From Oceanobacillus chungangensis (GTDB lineage: Bacteria; Bacillota; Bacilli; Bacillales; Amphibacillaceae), in the NCBI RefSeq assembly GCF_003369565.1, contig NZ_PIOD01000002.1, positions 1 through 64,000 of the forward strand: a stretch of DNA of 64,000 nt, in the 5' to 3' direction. How positions within the stretch are numbered: position 1 is the stretch's first letter; every line of letters begins with the position of its first letter. The position numbers and the translations under genes were made by a program. Under the pieces are notes generated by a model. That model made no database searches. It worked only from the letters and a program-made list of their open reading frames with translations, and was not told where the DNA came from. This document shows, one piece after another, positions 53,466-60,671 of the stretch.

Positions 53466-54134
53466 ATGTTTAAATTTTTTAAACGAGTAAAAACAGTAGT
53501 AGGTTCAGAACTGAATGCAATGCTAGATAAGGCTGAGGATCCGGTGAAAATGCTGGACCAGTACATGCGTGACATGGGAGAAGATATTCGCGAGGTTGAA
53601 GCTGCTGTTGCGAAACAAATCGCGAATGAAAAAATGTTGAAGCGTAAAGCAAATGACGCATTAGTAATGGTGCAAAAGAGACAAGAACAAGCAGAAAAGG
53701 CTGTCGAAGCAGGTAATGATGATCTAGCGCGTCGTGCACTACAAGATAAGAAAGATCATGATGCAACAGCTATTGCTCTAAATGAATCATGGGAAAGAGC
53801 GAAAGCAGATGCAGATCTACTTCGTGAACGCCTAGATGAAATGAAGAAAGAATATCAAGAAATGAATTTAAAACGCGATTCGCTTAAAGCACGTGCTGAA
53901 TCTGCGAAAGTACGTACGAAAATCAATCGTACGATGTCATCGATTGGTGATGATGCATCGAAACGCGGATTTGAGCGTATGGAAGAAAAAGTGATGCGCT
54001 TTGAGGCTGAAGCTGAAACAAGTGAAGACTTGTCACAAGCGAGTCGCTCATTAGATGATGAATTTGAAGATTTAATTAAAAATGATGTCGACGATGAATT
54101 AGCTGCATTGAAACAAAAAATGGGTAAAGAATAA
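53466..54134 (+). CDS. pspA: Phage shock protein A homologue (PspA/IM30)
   Basis: The 222-residue protein has the PspA layout: an amphipathic first helix (FKFFKRVKTVVGSELNAML) followed by long coiled-coil helices (~25-205) and the conserved region around EDPVKMLDQYMRDM (~25-38). It belongs to the ESCRT-III/PspA/Vipp1 superfamily that forms rods and carpets on damaged membranes. AAGGAGGAA is 6 nt before the ATG. Position downstream of a SigW-type promoter matches B. subtilis regulation. Confidence 0.93.
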   Translation: MFKFFKRVKTVVGSELNAMLDKAEDPVKMLDQYMRDMGEDIREVEAAVAKQIANEKMLKRKANDALVMVQKRQEQAEKAVEAGNDDLARRALQDKKDHDATAIALNESWERAKADADLLRERLDEMKKEYQEMNLKRDSLKARAESAKVRTKINRTMSSIGDDASKRGFERMEEKVMRFEAEAETSEDLSQASRSLDDEFEDLIKNDVDDELAALKQKMGKE

Positions 54135-54150
54135 GCAAGATAGAAACTAC

Positions 54151-54183
54151 CATAAGGGAGCAGTAACTTACTGCTCCCTTATG
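54151..54183 (+). promoter_or_regulatory. Near-perfect 33-nt palindrome between pspA and DUF4247
   Basis: CATAAGGGAGCAGTAA (54151-54166) and TTACTGCTCCCTTATG (54168-54183) are fully complementary. No run of T follows, so it may act as a partial terminator or a 3'-end stabiliser that sets PspA output above that of the later genes. Confidence 0.7.
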
Positions 54184-54204
54184 TTCTATGGGAGGGGGAT
54201 TTAG

Positions 54205-54855
54205 TTGTTAAAGCGATGGTGTATGCTTAGCGGATTTATTTTATTTATCTTATTTTTAACTGCCTGCTCATCCCCTATGGACAGTTCTGAACGAGGAATT
54301 CAACAAGAAGTAACGGTAACAGCGGAGAACATTCCTGATGAATTAGAAAAAGAAGATATTGAAGCTAATATCACTGCAAGTCCGAATAACCAAATTGATT
54401 CGATTATTGGAGCGAACTTTCCGCTAATAGACGTTGTTTCCGATGATTCTACATCGGCAGAAATTTATGCGACAACAAAGTTTAGCTTGGAAGAACTTGC
54501 AAGTCTTATAACATCGAAAGCAGAGCCGGAAGAAACGAGCGAAATTGTCGATGAACAGCAAATATTTATTTACCCAGATTATTTTGTTACGCTGAAGCCT
54601 AGTGTAGATGATGCAAGTGTTTTATTAATCGAAGTAGCTAATGAGGCATTTGTCGAAAGAAATTATTCGCCAAGTTTTTTACAAACGTATTTTGGGATTC
54701 GACTGCTCGAAAGTATATTTGGAAATAATTGGGGATCACGTTCTTGTCAGACTGGTGCTTGTTATGGTGGATATACTGGGAAGCAGCAAGGTTACGGCAC
54801 AACAAACCGTGGAAATACAACATTTAGGGGCGGCGGACCGAACGCAGGAAAGTAA
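54205..54855 (+). CDS. DUF4247 lipoprotein
   Basis: The 216-residue protein uses a TTG start behind GGAGGGGG. It has a lipoprotein signal ending in the lipobox LTAC (Cys ~21), so it should sit on the outer face of the membrane. The central domain (~50-165) has SIIGANFPLIDVV, VTLKPSVDDASVLLIEVA and ARNY-like segments of DUF4247. The tail (~175-216) is Gly-rich, with two Cys and GGGPNAGK. Members accompany PspA-DUF350-aminopropyltransferase clusters. Role unknown. Confidence 0.78.
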   Translation: MLKRWCMLSGFILFILFLTACSSPMDSSERGIQQEVTVTAENIPDELEKEDIEANITASPNNQIDSIIGANFPLIDVVSDDSTSAEIYATTKFSLEELASLITSKAEPEETSEIVDEQQIFIYPDYFVTLKPSVDDASVLLIEVANEAFVERNYSPSFLQTYFGIRLLESIFGNNWGSRSCQTGACYGGYTGKQQGYGTTNRGNTTFRGGGPNAGK

Positions 54856-54870
54856 AAGGAGGGATTATCG

Positions 54871-55266
54871 ATGGAAGCATATATCGCAACGATTGCTTAT
54901 TTTTTCATCTCGATTGTCATTATCATGATTGGAGTCGTTATTTTTGAAATATTAACGAGAAAATATAAAGATATGGAAGAGGTGCATCAAGGCAATGCAG
55001 CTGTTGCCTTATCGATTGCAGGGAAAATTATCGGCATCAGTATTATTATTGCTTTTGCGATTTACCATAGCAATTATATTTACGAAACGGTTATCTGGGG
55101 CATGTTTGGGGTTGTCCTGCAAATGATTGCCTATATGCTCGTTAATTTAGTAATACGAAGGTTTTCGGTTGAAGAAGAATTAAAGAAAAATAATATCGCG
55201 GTTGGTATTATTTCGTTTAGTGTATCGATAGGAATTGCTTTAGTTGTTGGTGCATCGATTACATAA
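54871..55266 (+). CDS. DUF350 (YjfL-type) membrane protein
   Basis: The 131-residue protein has four predicted membrane helices (~5-27, 45-66, 72-95, 106-130) in the two-repeat layout of DUF350. A polar segment EVHQGNAAVALSIAGKIIGI (in part, ~31-50) between helices 1 and 2 is characteristic. It is a putative small transporter or channel-like partner. AAAGGAGGG precedes ATG, 15 nt after DUF4247, so they are co-translated. In other bacteria it clusters with PspA and spermidine synthase genes. Confidence 0.85.
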   Translation: MEAYIATIAYFFISIVIIMIGVVIFEILTRKYKDMEEVHQGNAAVALSIAGKIIGISIIIAFAIYHSNYIYETVIWGMFGVVLQMIAYMLVNLVIRRFSVEEELKKNNIAVGIISFSVSIGIALVVGASIT

Positions 55267-55335
55267 AGTGAAACTTCAATCAGTGGGGTTTCTTTTTATT
55301 CCCCATTCATTGTTAGTTGAACGAATCGGGATTTT

Positions 55336-55406
55336 ACTGGCTGTTGATCCCCACTTACAATTCTAGATTTTTCTCGATTTCTTGAAGTGTGGGTCTTACA
55401 GCCAGT
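55336..55406 (+). promoter_or_regulatory. Long structured hairpin between DUF350 and the aminopropyltransferase
   Basis: ACTGGCTGT pairs perfectly with ACAGCCAGT at the base. GATCCCCACTT then pairs imperfectly with AAGTGTGGGTC, giving about 20 bp around a ~30-nt loop. No reading frame is present. It could be a processing site, a partial terminator or a ligand-sensing leader for the next gene. Confidence 0.5.
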
Positions 55407-55434
55407 TAATTCGGGATAATGAGTTAGGATATGG

Positions 55435-55470
55435 GCGGCCAGCCACAGCTCGGCCGCTGTTTTTATTTTT
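55435..55470 (+). terminator. Terminator/attenuator just before the aminopropyltransferase
   Basis: GCGGCCAGC pairs with GCT-GGCCGC (one bulged C) around CACA, then TGTTTTTATTTTT. It ends 22 nt before the TTG start. Confidence 0.75.
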
Positions 55471-55491
55471 CGGTTGATGGGGTGAAATGGA

Positions 55492-57045
55492 TTGAATGAG
55501 GAAGCATTAAGAAAAAGCACGATCATATATTGGGCATCCGGGATTGTTTCGATTTGTGGGATCATCTTTGAGGTATTATTCGGTGCACTGGGTTCATATA
55601 TTTTAGGTGATGGGGTTAAGCAGTATACATTAACGATTTCGTTATTTCTAACAGGAATGGGTATTGGTGCAAGTCTGAGTGAAAAGGTAATGAAAAATTT
55701 AATCATCTCTTTTATTTGGGTTGAGTTCTGTGTCGGACTTATCGGTGGATTTTCTAGCTTTACGATGTTCGGGATAACTGCATTTGCACCTGCTGGAACC
55801 GATGCGTTTTATTTATATTTCATTACAATTTTAGTCGGTGCATTAACCGGGTTTGAGTTGCCAATTCTTATTCGGAAGGCAAATGAAATTGGCGTGAAAT
55901 TGAATAAAAGTACGGCTAGGGTACTGTTTTCTGATTATGCAGGTGGTCTAATTGGTGGGCTATTATTTGTTTTCCTTTTACGGCCGCAATTCGGCATGGT
56001 GAAGTCGGCATTTCTTGTAGGCTGTGTCAATGTCATCATCGCACTAACCGTATTATGGTTGTTTCGAAAAGAAATACGTCGGCTCATGGTACATGCCTTT
56101 TGTGGAATATTAATCCTTGTTGCATTAATCATCGGCTTATTATTTGGTGAAGCTGCTGCATTTAAGTTTGAACAAAAGCTGTACAAGGATCCAATTTTAC
56201 ATATGGAAGAATCGAAATACCAAAAAATCATTCTTACACAAGGCGCAGAAGAGGACGTGCGGCTTTTTCTAAATGGCTCTTTGCAATTTAGCTCGGCAGA
56301 TGAGTATCGATACCATGAAGTGCTTATCCACCCGACAATCGTCGCGGCAGAGAATCCAGAAAACGTGTTGATATTAGGCGGTGGGGATGGTATTGCCGCA
56401 AAGGAAGTACTGAAATATGATGAAGTCAAGCAGATTACTTTAGTTGACCTTGATCCTGCAGTGACAGAGCTTGCGAATACAAATGAGAGACTGCTCAAAT
56501 TAAATGACGGTTCACTTAAGAGTGATAAAGTGACTGTTAACAATATGGATGCTTTCCAGTTCTTAGAGGAGTCGGACAAATGGTTTGATGTGATTATTGT
56601 TGACTTACCAGATCCGAATGATGAAAGCTTAAATAAGCTGTACACAAAGGAATTTTATTCACTCGTTCGCAATCATCTGGAGCCAGGTGGTGCTGCGATG
56701 ATCCAAGCGACGAGTCCAGTGTTTGCTACAGAGGTCTATTGGACGATTGCCGAAACGGTCGCATCAACGGGACTATATACGGAAAATCTTCATGTCGATG
56801 TTCCAAGCTTTGGCAACTGGGGATTTGTGATGGCAAGTCGCGAGGAAATTGATCTTGAAGCACTTGATATTAACGTTCCAACTCGATTTTTGACAACGGA
56901 TTTGCTCCCAAGTTTAGCAGCTTTTGGTGTGGACGAGGATGCAATTATCGAGGAAAAAAACGGTAATGTGAAGACGCTAAAGCCAAATACGTTAATAGAT
57001 CCACATTTAATTCAATTATATGAGAATGCATGGAAAAACTATTAA
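55492..57045 (+). CDS. Membrane-embedded polyamine aminopropyltransferase (SpeE-like)
   Basis: The 517-residue protein uses a TTG start (GGGGTG, 7-nt spacing). Residues ~10-225 contain about seven membrane helices, and ~235-510 is a spermidine-synthase-type domain. That domain has GGGDGIAAKEVLKY (~295), VDLDPAVTELA (~322) and IVDLPDPNDESLNKLYTKEFY (in part, ~370-390). The SPDP/SPDP-like catalytic Asp is present as DLPDP. Such enzymes transfer aminopropyl groups from decarboxylated AdoMet. No speD is in the window. Association with PspA and DUF350 suggests a membrane-linked substrate, which is inference. Confidence 0.85.
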   Translation: MNEEALRKSTIIYWASGIVSICGIIFEVLFGALGSYILGDGVKQYTLTISLFLTGMGIGASLSEKVMKNLIISFIWVEFCVGLIGGFSSFTMFGITAFAPAGTDAFYLYFITILVGALTGFELPILIRKANEIGVKLNKSTARVLFSDYAGGLIGGLLFVFLLRPQFGMVKSAFLVGCVNVIIALTVLWLFRKEIRRLMVHAFCGILILVALIIGLLFGEAAAFKFEQKLYKDPILHMEESKYQKIILTQGAEEDVRLFLNGSLQFSSADEYRYHEVLIHPTIVAAENPENVLILGGGDGIAAKEVLKYDEVKQITLVDLDPAVTELANTNERLLKLNDGSLKSDKVTVNNMDAFQFLEESDKWFDVIIVDLPDPNDESLNKLYTKEFYSLVRNHLEPGGAAMIQATSPVFATEVYWTIAETVASTGLYTENLHVDVPSFGNWGFVMASREEIDLEALDINVPTRFLTTDLLPSLAAFGVDEDAIIEEKNGNVKTLKPNTLIDPHLIQLYENAWKNY

Positions 57046-57117
57046 CAGGGTAGAGGAATAGCGAAGGTTGTTGTGGAATTAGTTAAGTAGGAGTTAATAG
57101 AAAGGGAGCGGTTATTG

Positions 57118-57798
57118 ATGAAAGTATCATATCATGGACATTCAGTTGTAAAGGTTGAGACAGGGACACATACGATTTTAATTGATCCGTTTATTTCGGG
57201 GAATCCAGCATGTGACTTGGATGCAAGTACGATTAAAGCAGATGTTATCTTATTAACACATGGACATAATGACCATGTTGGCGATACCTTTGACATAGCA
57301 AAGCGAAATGATACGCTTGTTGTCGCACCAAACGAGCTTGCAGATTACTTTGGATCAAAAGGATTAAAGGTGCATGGCATGCATATTGGTGGTTCCCATC
57401 ATTTTGACTTTGGCAGAGTGAAATTTACACAAGCCTTCCATGGCTCTTCATTTGTTGAAGAAGATGGTACCGTCATTTATGGTGGTATGCCTGGTGGAAT
57501 ACTGCTAACCGTTGATGAGAAGACAATCTATCATTTAGGCGACACAGCATTATTTACCGATCTGAAAATGTACGGTGAGATGCATGAGATAGATGCAGCA
57601 TTTATACCAATAGGCGATAATTTTACAATGGGAGCAGATGATGCGCTTATTGCCTCAGATTGGATTAATGCGAAGATTGTTGTACCGATTCATTACAATA
57701 CGTTTCCAGTAATTGAGCAGGATCCCGACACGTTCACAAGCCAAGTTAGAACGGGTGAAGGACTGGCGATGAAGATTGGCGAAAGTATAGAGCTATAA
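57118..57798 (+). CDS. ytkL: UPF0173 metal-dependent hydrolase YtkL
   Basis: The 226-residue metallo-beta-lactamase-fold protein has [12 protein letters not shown] (~51-62), a His in QAFHGSS (~107), HLGDTALF (~141) and the late HYNTFP (~190). These complete a two-metal site. It is the UPF0173 type, related to RomA/UlaG-like lactonases, and YtkL in B. subtilis lies nearby. GGGAGCGG is 8 nt before ATG 57118. The substrate is unknown. A terminator follows. Confidence 0.88.
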   Translation: MKVSYHGHSVVKVETGTHTILIDPFISGNPACDLDASTIKADVILLTHGHNDHVGDTFDIAKRNDTLVVAPNELADYFGSKGLKVHGMHIGGSHHFDFGRVKFTQAFHGSSFVEEDGTVIYGGMPGGILLTVDEKTIYHLGDTALFTDLKMYGEMHEIDAAFIPIGDNFTMGADDALIASDWINAKIVVPIHYNTFPVIEQDPDTFTSQVRTGEGLAMKIGESIEL

Positions 57799-57807
57799 TT
57801 GAAATTG

Positions 57808-57837
57808 ACGCGAGCTGTGAGGCTCGCGTTTTTTTAT
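57808..57837 (+). terminator. Terminator of ytkL
   Basis: ACGCGAGC pairs with GCTCGCGT around TGTGAG, then seven T. Confidence 0.85.
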
Positions 57838-57842
57838 TGATT

Positions 57843-57922
57843 GAAATACCGATATATTTGAAAATACGCCGATATATTCAGCAAACGCGCTGATATCCAT
57901 CCGAAATACGCCGATATTCGAC
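57843..57922. repeat. Four degenerate ~20-bp units with core CGATAT
   Basis: GAAATACCGATATATTT, GAAAATACGCCGATATATTC, AAACGCGCTGATATCC and GAAATACGCCGATATTC follow each other directly after the ytkL terminator. Similar GCCGATA(T) strings occur between genes in many Bacillus genomes. No function is known to me. Confidence 0.55.
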
Positions 57923-58031
57923 AGAAAAATAAAATCTAGTAAAATAGTACTAAAAATATTGTTTCATTTTTAATAGAATGTTGCTATAATTTTGGTTATA
58001 TTACTTTATACCTACAAAATGAAAGGAAGCG

Positions 58032-58793
58032 TTGATCATCCAACTATTATTTACTCTATTCTTTTTTCTATTTGGCATTACCTTTGGCTCGTTTTATAAT
58101 GTTGTCGGCTTACGTTCTCCAAAAAATGAACCCTTTGTTAATGACCGTTCTTATTGTCCCTCCTGCAAGCACCAGCTCTCATGGTATGAGCTTATTCCTG
58201 TATTTTCCTTCCTTTTGCAAACAGGAAAATGCCGTCATTGTAAAACAAAAATATCCTTCACTTATCCGTCAATTGAATTGTTAACAGGCTTTCTGTTTGC
58301 CTTTAGCTTTTGGAAAATCGGCTTCGACTGGGAGTTAATTACAGCACTTTTCCTCGTTTCGATGCTGATGATTATTCTTGTTTCCGATATTACATACATG
58401 GTCATTCAAAATAAAATATTACTCTTTTTCCTCCCGTTAATAACGGTTATGCGGGTGATTCAACCGCTTGATCCTTGGTGGTCTCCAATTGTTGGGGCTA
58501 TTGTTATTGCTGTGATCCTGGCAATCATTATCCTCGTTAGTCGTGGAGGGATGGGAGCCGGTGATATGAAATTATTTGCCGTGCTTGGAATTGTCCTTGG
58601 TGTGGAAAAAGTGCTGCTCGCATTCTTCCTGTCCTGTTTGCTTGGCGCGATAATTGGTATGTTGCTAATTTTATTTAAAGTCATTAAACGTAAACAGCCT
58701 GTGCCATTTGGACCGTATATTGTATTGGCAGCGCTGATTGCTTATTTTTACGGAGAGATGCTGATTGATTGGTACTTAAGGTTAATAATTTAA
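58032..58793 (+). CDS. Prepilin peptidase (PilD/ComC)
   Basis: The 253-residue polytopic protein has the N-terminal methyltransferase-like zinc domain with CPSC (~38-41) and CRHC (~60-63), and the aspartyl protease GMGAGDMKLFAVLG (~176-189) containing the GxGD motif. About six to seven membrane helices are evident. It cleaves and N-methylates type IV prepilins at the inner face of the membrane. It precedes the pilus operon but has its own region; the start is TTG 58032 behind AAAGGAAG. It could also process competence pseudopilins. Confidence 0.92.
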   Translation: MIIQLLFTLFFFLFGITFGSFYNVVGLRSPKNEPFVNDRSYCPSCKHQLSWYELIPVFSFLLQTGKCRHCKTKISFTYPSIELLTGFLFAFSFWKIGFDWELITALFLVSMLMIILVSDITYMVIQNKILLFFLPLITVMRVIQPLDPWWSPIVGAIVIAVILAIIILVSRGGMGAGDMKLFAVLGIVLGVEKVLLAFFLSCLLGAIIGMLLILFKVIKRKQPVPFGPYIVLAALIAYFYGEMLIDWYLRLII

Positions 58794-58913
58794 AAAGCAA
58801 AATTTGCCACTTAGTTGAATTTTACATTAAATTAACAATTGGTTAATGGGTTATTAGAACTAGTATTGGTAACGATTTTAATTTTTAGTAGTTATTTTGA
58901 CTCAAAAATATAG

Positions 58914-58942
58914 TTGACACAATTTTCGCCAATTGATACTAT
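58914..58942 (+). promoter_or_regulatory. SigA promoter of the type IV pilus operon
   Basis: TTGACA, 17 bp, TACTAT. Transcription would start near 58949, just before the riboswitch aptamer. Confidence 0.8.
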
Positions 58943-58960
58943 TGAACTATAAAATGATAG

Positions 58961-59032
58961 ATGAAGTGTTGAAATACGATTATAAGTGGGCACCTATATC
59001 GTATGGAGCTAGTGGTGCAACCGACCTTTCAT
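58961..59032 (+). promoter_or_regulatory. Class II cyclic-di-GMP riboswitch (GEMM-II)
   Basis: The leader carries the diagnostic conserved string GGGCAC...GUGGUGCAACCGACC. GCACC (58990-58994) pairs with GGTGC (59014-59018). ATACGAT (58974-58980) pairs perfectly with ATCGTAT (58998-59004), which makes the crossed pseudoknot helix of the class II aptamer. ATGAAGTG pairs with CCTTTCAT as P1. Downstream, AACC...GGTT with an inner CATA/TATG and a run of six T (59061-59066) may form a weak alternative terminator using the same ACCGACC. That would make c-di-GMP an activator, as reported for the C. difficile type IV pilus leader. The switch direction is inference. Confidence 0.9.
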
Positions 59033-59126
59033 AGAATGCGTGGAGTGCTGATATGTTAGGTTTTTTCATTATGCGAAAATATTCGAAAATTGTGTTAATT
59101 AGTGATTGAAAAGGAAGTTATCTACT

Positions 59127-60668
59127 ATGAAATTATCGAAAAATCCTATAATAACGATTGGTCTTGCCTTTCTGATTATTTACTTATTACCGAATGAAGT
59201 TGTCGAAGCAGCTGGGAAAGTTTCAGAAGGCTCTGCAATTGCTGGAGTACCGCTAGAAGGTTTAACACTGGAGGAAGCAAAGCAGAGGCTAGAGTCGAAG
59301 GTAGAGGAATGGCAACGCGAGGACCCAGTCATTGCAGTGAGTGAATATGAAAGCATAGCGATTCCCCGTAATTTATTTCAGTTTGACATTGATGCAGCAA
59401 TAAAACAGCTTGATGAGCGGACGAAAAGAGATTGGTCAACTTTTTTTATGAAACAAAAGAATGTGCAGCTTCCGTTAGATGTCTCGATAGCAAATGATGC
59501 GATTGATTGGCCAGCGCATGTTGACGTGGAAAAAACCTTGGCAAATGCACAATTAATCGCAAGCAATCTAGAAGAAAGCAATATTACGATTAAATACATA
59601 GATGGTGCAGTTATTGAACAATCCGCCCTTGCGGAAATTACGTTTAGCATCCCAGAGGCATCAAACGCAGCAATTAATTATCTAATAGAAGAACTTGATG
59701 GACTCACAATCGAAGCGGAAAGTGAATTGTCATTCTTAGATACAATCACATTACCCAATGGAATGGATAATTCGGAGGTTGAAATGAGCTTCGTTGCTTC
59801 GGGCTTATATGCTTTAGTGCTGCAAACGAATGTAGAAATAATTGAACGTCATCAACAGGAGAAAGTGACGAGCTATGCAGCGTCAGGCTTGGACGCGGAA
59901 GTAAACCGTGCAGAAGAGAAGAATTTATTACTGTATAATCCGAATGCCTATGCTTATACCGTACATGCAAGTGTAGAAGATGGGCAAATGATTATGTCGA
60001 TACATTCCTTCCCAGAGGAAATTAGATATACATACGAGTTTGAAAACAAAGTTGAAGTTGAACCAAGAACGTTGTATCGCTATAACCCTGATTTTGATTT
60101 AGGGGAAGAGGAAGTAGTGCAGCATGGAGAAGCAGGAGTACAAATCGAAGTATACCGGAATGAGCTTGCTGAGGATGGAAGTATCAACGAGCATGTGTTA
60201 ATCAGCAGAGACTTCTATTTTCCAACGCCAGAAATTATTGAAGTGTCAACAGAAGTAGTAATTCCAGAAGAGGATGTGACAACGGAGACAGTTGTAGCTA
60301 TCGAAGAATCAACGACAATACCACAGCTAAGTCTTGGTTCACTGACGCCGGAACTGGTGCCAAGTGCGAATCCAGAATGTACAACAGACCAAGTGCAATG
60401 TGAAGAAAGTGAGACAGACCCAAGTACGTTGTTGCTGGCTTGTATGATGGAAAATGAAACGGAGTCTGTAACGACAGAACCATTACAGGAAGCGGATGTT
60501 GCGACAGAAGAAGCAGAGAATAACCCGTATTGTGACTTGATGTATTTGTATTTATTCTTGAGCCTGTTTGGCAATGAAGACATACAAGCCCAAACTGAAG
60601 AAACAGAGAGTCTAATTCAAGGTGAGGAAATTCCTGCTGGAGCAGTAATTGAAGAAGAGGTGCAGTAG
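59127..60668 (+). CDS. Exported VanW/G5-like protein, first gene of the pilus operon
   Basis: The 513-residue protein starts at ATG 59127, as AAAGGAAG then lies ~9 nt upstream. A signal-anchor (~7-27, NPIITIGLAFLIIYLLP) ends near VEAAGKV. Residues ~30-330 resemble the peptidoglycan-associated region preceding VanW domains, with GVPLEGLTLEEAKQRLE and NLLLYNPNAYAYTVHA (~270). A G5-like strand module lies at ~320-375 (EPRTLYRYNPDFDLGEEEVVQ in part). The tail is acidic, Thr/Glu-rich, with five or six Cys and a hydrophobic YLYLFLSLFG patch. A role in anchoring or passing the pilus through the wall is inferred from context. Confidence 0.65.
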   Translation: MKLSKNPIITIGLAFLIIYLLPNEVVEAAGKVSEGSAIAGVPLEGLTLEEAKQRLESKVEEWQREDPVIAVSEYESIAIPRNLFQFDIDAAIKQLDERTKRDWSTFFMKQKNVQLPLDVSIANDAIDWPAHVDVEKTLANAQLIASNLEESNITIKYIDGAVIEQSALAEITFSIPEASNAAINYLIEELDGLTIEAESELSFLDTITLPNGMDNSEVEMSFVASGLYALVLQTNVEIIERHQQEKVTSYAASGLDAEVNRAEEKNLLLYNPNAYAYTVHASVEDGQMIMSIHSFPEEIRYTYEFENKVEVEPRTLYRYNPDFDLGEEEVVQHGEAGVQIEVYRNELAEDGSINEHVLISRDFYFPTPEIIEVSTEVVIPEEDVTTETVVAIEESTTIPQLSLGSLTPELVPSANPECTTDQVQCEESETDPSTLLLACMMENETESVTTEPLQEADVATEEAENNPYCDLMYLYLFLSLFGNEDIQAQTEETESLIQGEEIPAGAVIEEEVQ

Positions 60669-60671
60669 ATA

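Noticed and set aside
57843-57922. CRISPR-like array
   Set aside because: The units are degenerate, only ~20 bp, directly adjacent without unique spacers, and no cas genes are present.
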